Part shown: one piece after another, positions 57,590 through 64,000 of the stretch | Numbering within the stretch: position 1 is the first letter of the stretch | Layout: each line of letters opens with the position of its first letter | NCBI RefSeq assembly: GCF_023053635.1 | Contig: NC_086172.1 | Location: 124,719,681 to 124,783,680 of the forward strand | DNA length: 64,000 nt | Direction: 5' to 3' | Origin: Elgaria multicarinata webbii | Lineage: Eukaryota > Chordata > Lepidosauria > Squamata > Anguidae | Position numbers and translations under genes: made by a program | Notes under the pieces: generated by a model | Told to the model about the DNA's origin: nothing | What the model saw: the letters and a program-made list of their open reading frames with translations, nothing else | The model's database searches: none

Positions 57590-59713
57590 CTGCAGTAAAA
57601 GTTACAGTTCAGCTTAGAAAATGAAGCTAGAACTCAAGATATAGTGTTAAACACGCCTCCTTGTTATGGCTAAAAATTATAGTAAAATCCCATACATTAC
57701 AGCTATAATGAGCAAAATTAAGCTAATCACATGGCTCAGTTATGGCAATATAACGTATCATTTAAAGGATTACCACATATATTTTAACTACCTCACATAT
57801 GAATGGTATTATTAAATGCAAGCATTTGATCAAAACTGAATTCTCAGTTCACTTGTATATTAAAGGTTTGCCTGCAAACATTCTTCCTGTTCTCTATATA
57901 AATTAAACACAAATGTCTTTATTAAGTTAATGCTAAGATTCTGCCACAAGCTGTCAAAAGGCAGTAGTAACCACTTTTCTGGTTTTTGACAGTCTCTGAC
58001 ACAACCTCAGTGTTATTTTAACAGAGACTTGCATTTAATGTAATTGAGACTGAGTCTATGTTGCAACACTACACAACTTAAAGTGTTAAAGATGCTTTAA
58101 AACAAGCTGTTTATGACTTATTTCTTAACCTTTACAAAGTGCCCCAAATAATAGCTGACATTTTATAGCCACAGGCTACTTACCACAACATACCACAAGT
58201 GGTCAGATGATATAAGCAGGTACCTTAAGCAAAGAGTCGCTTGTCCAATAATTGCCTAGCAGACCAAGAGGAACTCCCTTACATGGGAGGGGCAGAGGAA
58301 TGGATCATAGCAATGTGCTTCAGGGGGATGTACCAGAGACCCTGAAAGCACTGGACACAGTCTCCGGAAGCAGCTCTAGAACCTGAGGTTGACCTGTGCT
58401 AGCCAATCGAGCTGTGGGCCAACCAAGATCTACATCGCCAAGATAGGTGTGTCATGGGTACCAAAGGGAAAACTCAGAACAGGCCAAGCCCTAGAAATTC
58501 AGCCACTAGGAACCCCAACCTCTTGGGTTCTTTCTCCTCCACACAAGAGAAACGAGGGCTAACCCAAAGCAAGGCTGTTAAAAGAGGTTCAAAATGAACT
58601 TGGTTAGAGATATATTTGTGAAAAAAAAAATACAAACAAAAAGCCTAAAACTGAACTACAGATTACAGGATGCCTCAATTTATTTAGTGTTTAATAAAAG
58701 TTCAGTTTAGTTTTTATAAACTAGCATGTGAATCAAACACAGTCTGAAAACCTGAACCTTTATCCTAACACAAAACAAGCTTTAAGAGCAGACATCATGG
58801 AAGGATTCAGTTCTACCACATACTGAGCACTCTAGCCCAAATTCTGCATGACATTTATACATGCACATCTCAAATGTATAGTAAGACCTACTGATGGCAA
58901 AGATTCTAATCACACTTAAACAATGGGCACGAAAGCTTTGTACAGTCAAGACTGAAGTACATAGCATCTGTAGGACTGAATCCTCCCCATACAAAGCTTA
59001 CAACATATAATGCAAAATGATGTTAAAAATACTTCAAACTGATTATATCCACAATACATAAGAGACAAAGCCAAAAATTGTTTATCAATCCTTGCGGAAT
59101 TTCCAATTGTTTAGCTTTGATACTACAAGTGAATGTGCATACAAGGGCACTTATCTAAATTTAAAAATTTCATGACACATTTGAAATCTGAATGCTTATC
59201 TATTGTACGTCTAATGTTAAACAATATACATCTCAAGAAGGAAAACGTGTACAGAAGTTCACAGCTTAAATATTTTTCTCTATAACTCAGTCAGACAAAG
59301 CATAGAAATCTGAAATCTCTGTACATCAACACCTTTTCATTAAAAAAAAACCCTCAATGTTTCTGGCTTTACCATCTTAAGCATATGGAGAACTTGCAAA
59401 GGGCAGGGGGAAATCAGCTGTAACAAATATGCACTATCAGGGGTTACTGGGGTTCTGGACTTTAAAAGGAACCAATCAACAGGAGATTGTGACACTTTTA
59501 AACACCAGAACATACTGGCTTTGAAAAGCAGATATATGTACTCTTATCTTGAAGGTTTTTAGTGCATGCTAGGATCATGAGATGCTCATTAGTGAGTTTT
59601 GAACATCCAGAGAATTTTTGAGCATAAATAGAGCCTTGTCTCTGTGCTACTCATCTATGCTGCTCCTCCCTCAGCTGCAGGGCTGCCTCTCACTCTCTCC
59701 TAGAGGTACTTAC

Positions 59714-59770
59714 CTGGGGCAATTGCTACTCACATCAAGGGAACAGCTAATTTTATTCTTTTAAATCTCA
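59714..59770 (-). other. Candidate poison cassette exon of the SRSF5-like gene
   Basis: The acceptor CTCATTTATTTTAG precedes a 57-nt segment that ends in GCCCCAG followed by GTAAGTACC, a near-consensus donor. All three frames contain a stop within the segment (TGA at its first codon, TAA in frame 2, TGA in frame 3). SR genes are known to carry such exons, whose inclusion sends the mRNA to nonsense-mediated decay. Sequence-only prediction. Confidence 0.4.
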
Positions 59771-60741
59771 CTAAAATAAATGAGATAGCCACAAACTGAT
59801 TCCAATAGGCTTTGAAAGCTTATTTTGTTAGCTTATTTTTCAGATTACATCCCAGGACTATGATCTTGTACCTAGTTAAGTATGCTCAACCTTAACAAAC
59901 CAAAAATCATGGGTTGAAGTCTTTGTAAGGGTTTCAAGTTATGGTAATTTATTTCATGCAATCCAGATATATACCAAGAGACAAGGGCTTGAGCAGATGC
60001 TATATTTAATTATGTTAAAATGGGAAATGATGCATTAGAAACTTCTGGGGCTCCTGCTAAAACTTTTCTGTTTCAAAGCTTATGGAAATGATAAAGTAGG
60101 GCATATTTTATGTGTTGATACACTAGTTAGTGAAGACAAATGGGCATGGATGCAGTATGGCAAAAAAATCTTTCTGACTTCATAAGGCAGGTATTAATAT
60201 TTGTCAACCTCTCCTGAAGTTAAAATCACCACCTTCTTCCAAGCATAGTATAAACTCTAAGCACTATAAGATAAACTAATACCTGCAATAATTTAGTGTT
60301 TCTCATACAATTGGTAATCTCACCTATACCAAAAACATACATGACTTTTCCATAAAACAGCCAGTAGTTTGTATCATGGCAGCAAAACAGATTTGAACAG
60401 AAAATGCTTACTTGCTTTTCAAGACCCTGCTTTTATATTGATTAGAAAAAAACAACATGTTGTGTGTTCCCCTCCTTAATCTAAGGCTGGATTCACTCAT
60501 GCAAAAGCAACACAGTAGGTGCTTTAAAATGGAACCATGTTGCTCCATGCAGCAAGCTGCCGGGTGAAGCAGCCTAGCAAATGGTTTTAGCTATTTTTAA
60601 ATACACTTCTGCAGAGCCAGGCAAGGCACGAGGCGCCCAGTGAAAACTGCAATACAAGCCAACGTCATACAAACAGCTGGCCATGAGAAGCAACCTCCAA
60701 GCAGCTACTGCAGTGCTGCTACATGGGTGAACTACACCTTA

Positions 60742-60882
60742 GAGCAGCAATGGGCAACCTGTGGCCCTCCAGATGCTTTGGCTGGCAACTTCTGTCATCC
60801 CTCACCACTGGCAATGCTGAGTAGGAATGATGGGAATTGTAGGCTAAAACATCTGGAGGGCCACAAGTTGCCTGCCCTTGCT
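60742..60882. mobile_element. Palindromic hAT-like MITE
   Basis: Left arm GGGCAACCTGTGGCCCTCCAG and right arm CATCTGGAGGGCCACAAG.TTGCC are near-complements. The core ATGGGAATTGTAG is the familiar centre of this common squamate element. Same family as the split copy at 46313-46512. Confidence 0.75.
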
Positions 60883-63626
60883 TTAGAGCAAAGCGAGGGC
60901 ACCACGCCATTATTGTACATGTAAATCAGACATCAGTGTACTCATACTAGATATAGAACAGCAGAACTGCCAGAACAAACATATTAGTCATAAATAAACT
61001 GATGGGTTTGCCTAAGGGCTGCTTCTGATGTTATATTTTCCCTACTTACGTTTTAAAAATGTATGTAAAGCATACAGAAAGTGGCTGAAGTAGCTGCTTC
61101 TTTATAACGTCAGGAAGGACAGACACAAATACAACATACACAAACTTCTGAAAATGTAGTGGGAGGTTTGTGGTACACAGATCTCAGGATGAATTGTTAG
61201 AATAGTGACATACAAGTATAATCAAGAGACCACTGCATCTGACAGTTGTCAGTAGAGGAGGAAGAGAGTTCTCTCCATCAACCTGGCTGGGACAAAATTA
61301 ATGGAAGAATATCCATAGTAGCTAAATGGAACCTCTGTATAAAGGAGCAGCATAACTCTGAATACCAGAAGTTGGGAATAAAAGACAAGGAGAGCAGTTA
61401 TGTCATGCCCTGCATGTACACTTTCCAAAGGGATATGCTGGCCATTACTAGAAACCAGATACTAGACTAGATGCCCCCTGGATGTGATTCAGTGGTGCTC
61501 TTCAGTACTTAAAAAGAACTGCCATTGGGCTCCTCTTTTCTGAGTGAGACCGTTACCAGTGGTCAGCCTACCTGATTATACGTAAAGTGAATGCTGCATC
61601 TCTAGACTGACCGTGGATTTTGGTTTTGTCTTCTAACTCCAGTTGGGTCCTATTTATTAGGTTTTAAGGCATTGTGGAAGGTACATACATATTCTGTTCT
61701 TTGTATAGCACTTAGCAGAATTTTGAACATTTTAATTATAATTACAAAGTTTTGTTTTTTTCTAGCTATTTTACACCATGTTTTTTTCTAAAATGCAAGG
61801 AGGGAACACTGAATGCAGCCTCTTTCAGAGGAGTCCCACGTTGACATTAAAAGAATACTAGGACAAAATTCAAGTGGCTGAAAAACTGGCACCCCATTCC
61901 TCTCAAGTTTTATATTTATCTGTATGCTGCCTTGAGCAAATTCTTGGAAAGGCAGTATTAAATCCTTTAATTCTGGAGATACAGTAGCATTTTAACATTA
62001 AATATGTGTATTTTGTTCTAAAATGTATTCAGTTGGTAAGTTTCATTTTTTTCACACAAACAAGGAACCACCAAATGCCTGTGGCAAGCTTCTGTTCATC
62101 CCTCACGTGAGTCTCTCAACCTAGGGCAAGCACATCCCGCCTTTCACAATTTACTATGCCAGCTCACTTGCTTCAGGTTCCTCCCCTCCCCACGCCGCAA
62201 ATAATAGAATGCCTTGTCTCTTTACTTTCAGCTAAGATTATTGTGCAGTATGTTAAATAGATTCCTGCAATTATTCGCTTGACAGTTCTCTTGTTCCTGT
62301 ATTGTGCAATTACTCCCAACCTGTTCCTACTCTTTCTTCCTCCCTTCAGGTGCCAGAGAAAATCCAGTTTGAAGAACAGATGTTTACAGCATCGTTAAAA
62401 AGCAAGGCATTTCCCATGTTGGAACCAACATCAATTAAGGTAAAATTGAGGTTAGATAAAATGACAACTGTATAATCATATCATGATTGTGCTGATCAAA
62501 ATGAATGAAGGTTAGAACTGGTGCTCATTTAAGCACAATAGACCTAACTGTTCATAAAGGCAGGAGGAGAACTCAGGACATGATGTAAAGAGAACGTGGG
62601 GTTGCTTGTTTTTAAAAGATGTAGCCTTCAATGTGGATGCAACCATTACACCCAGAAACTGATGGTTGAAACATTCACAGTTGCAGAAGGACTTGCACAG
62701 ATACGTTAACATGTCCTGAATGCATGCTACAAGCTATACAGCAAAACTGAAGCTTCTTTTTCAGACCTTCTTTGTAAGAAAGCATTATACAAATATAGTA
62801 TTATAAAAGCAAAGGCTACCATGACTTCATAATCAGCTTTAAGTTAGATGAGATATATGGGCTAATTTCTTAAACCTACTGCATTTAATTCACATATTTA
62901 AATATTACTTTACTGGCTCAATGAGATCTGTTTCAGATTCGGAGTTGGATCCAGATTTAGGTGGGTGCAACAAAACTAGTGAACATGGACTTCCCAGCCC
63001 TCTCCCCATGTCAGTCCCTTGAGCCTGTTGAAAATGTTACACAAAAGAAGGTGCTGAGAAGTGTGCTTCTGCCAGCCCCATTGCACATGCCTAAATCTGG
63101 AATCAACTCTTAGAATTCAAAGTCTATGAAGCAGTGGAAGATTAAATAGCTTTGCTAGGTATAAAAGCTAAATGAGACAGGAAGCTATTCTGAAGGCAGT
63201 AACGAAAGGGAAGAATCACAAGTAATGTTCAGATTAATGGTAAATATTATTCATTTTATCAAGGATTGTTTGGTATAGCAAGCCTGCCAAGCTAAAGGCC
63301 ATCTTGCACAGCAGAGATGGCAATTGGTCAGAAGAATATATGTGGTAAAATACATATGTGATTATACATGATGGGATACACAAGTTTCTCCCCATCCAAG
63401 CATACACACACTTGCATGGAATCTATAATGTGTAAAGCAGCTCTCAAGGGACTGAAAGACTGCAACCAAGAACTATTTCTTATTTATCTAGTATGTGAAA
63501 TAGCTAACTTAACCTGCCACCATTTTTATGTGGACAGTATCAATCTATTTGTGTCCAATGGACCCCTTTAAAATCCTAGCTAGAAATAAAGATTATGATT
63601 GGTTTTAAAATGACTCATTTAACAGG

Positions 63627-63639
63627 GGGGGGGGGGGGA
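63627..63639. repeat. Poly-G tract
   Basis: Uninterrupted G run in the intron; on the minus (gene) strand it is poly-C. Confidence 0.9.
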
Positions 63640-64000
63640 GAACCATGATGTTATTGGCAATCACATTCCAAAAACAGTTAACACAAAAACTATCAGGGTA
63701 CATTGAACCTCACAATATTAACAGAAGGTAAAGCAAAATAGAAACAAAAAAAATACCTAGGTACATTACTAGTTTCATAGTAAATAATGGAAGAGGACCC
63801 AAAGAAACCCGGCATTTTTTATATTTCAAAAGAACATTACAATTAAGAAATCAGTGCTGCAAGTTTGTACTATGTTAACTCCTGTAATAAGATAAAGCCA
63901 AGTTGGAGCAAAACTCACCCCTGAGGGTCAAATTGCTCTTGGGGTCCAACAGACCCTGAAGTCCTTTTGGGTTTTTTGGGTGGTGGTGGTACAGAGGAAA

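Larger units (their letters stand above)
57590..64000 (-). other. Long upstream intron region of the SRSF5-like gene
   Basis: 6.4 kb upstream of the RRM2 exon with few repeats: a MITE at 60742-60882 and poly-G at 63627-63640. No match to RRM1 (FGFVEFED, YELNGKEL) or the linker (PPVRTE, VENLSS) was found on the minus strand. Two exon-like segments lie here, at 58184-58255 and 59714-59770. Confidence 0.6.

Noticed and set aside
60640-60924. 94-residue plus-strand frame
   Set aside because: It spans a palindromic MITE with a matching minus-strand frame and is not a gene.

Overview
The window looks like nuclear DNA from a squamate reptile (lizard or snake). It has two spliced vertebrate genes with long non-coding flanks. 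It also carries the repeat mix typical of squamates: CR1 and L2-like LINE 3' ends in both orientations, short L1-like insertions with target-site duplications, tRNA-derived and CORE/MIR-like SINEs, a SINE or LINE tail of BovB type, many fold-back hAT-like MITEs, and simple repeats. The species cannot be named from the sequence alone.

Left end (about 1-8,800): ZFP36L1 on the minus strand, complete in two coding exons. It encodes a 336-residue CCCH zinc-finger protein that binds AU-rich mRNAs and destroys them. The 3' UTR holds three UAUUUAU heptamers, the motif its own product binds. A TATA box with CRE-like and AP-1 sites lies just upstream of exon 1. About 3 kb beyond the promoter is nearly repeat-free.

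Middle (about 8,800-51,400): no convincing host protein-coding gene. This is roughly 42 kb of layered repeats, including nested insertions that give relative ages, separated by unrecognised single-copy-looking DNA. One AT-rich stretch near 39.0-39.35 kb resembles a conserved regulatory element.

Right end (about 51,400-64,000): the 3' half of an SR splicing-factor gene of the SRSF5/4/6 group, on the minus strand. Three exons are visible: the start of RRM2, the rest of RRM2, and the RS-domain/terminal exon. The exons for the start codon, RRM1 and the linker were not found and probably lie beyond position 64,000. The visible 6.4 kb of its upstream intron contains a 57-nt candidate cassette exon with strong splice sites and stops in all three frames. 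That is the layout expected of an SR-gene poison exon, and it is the most interesting new observation here.

Both genes act after transcription: ZFP36L1 controls mRNA decay and the SR protein controls splicing. Both may limit their own expression through their RNA. Both are transcribed leftward. No prokaryotic features, CRISPR arrays or confident endogenous retroviruses were recognised.
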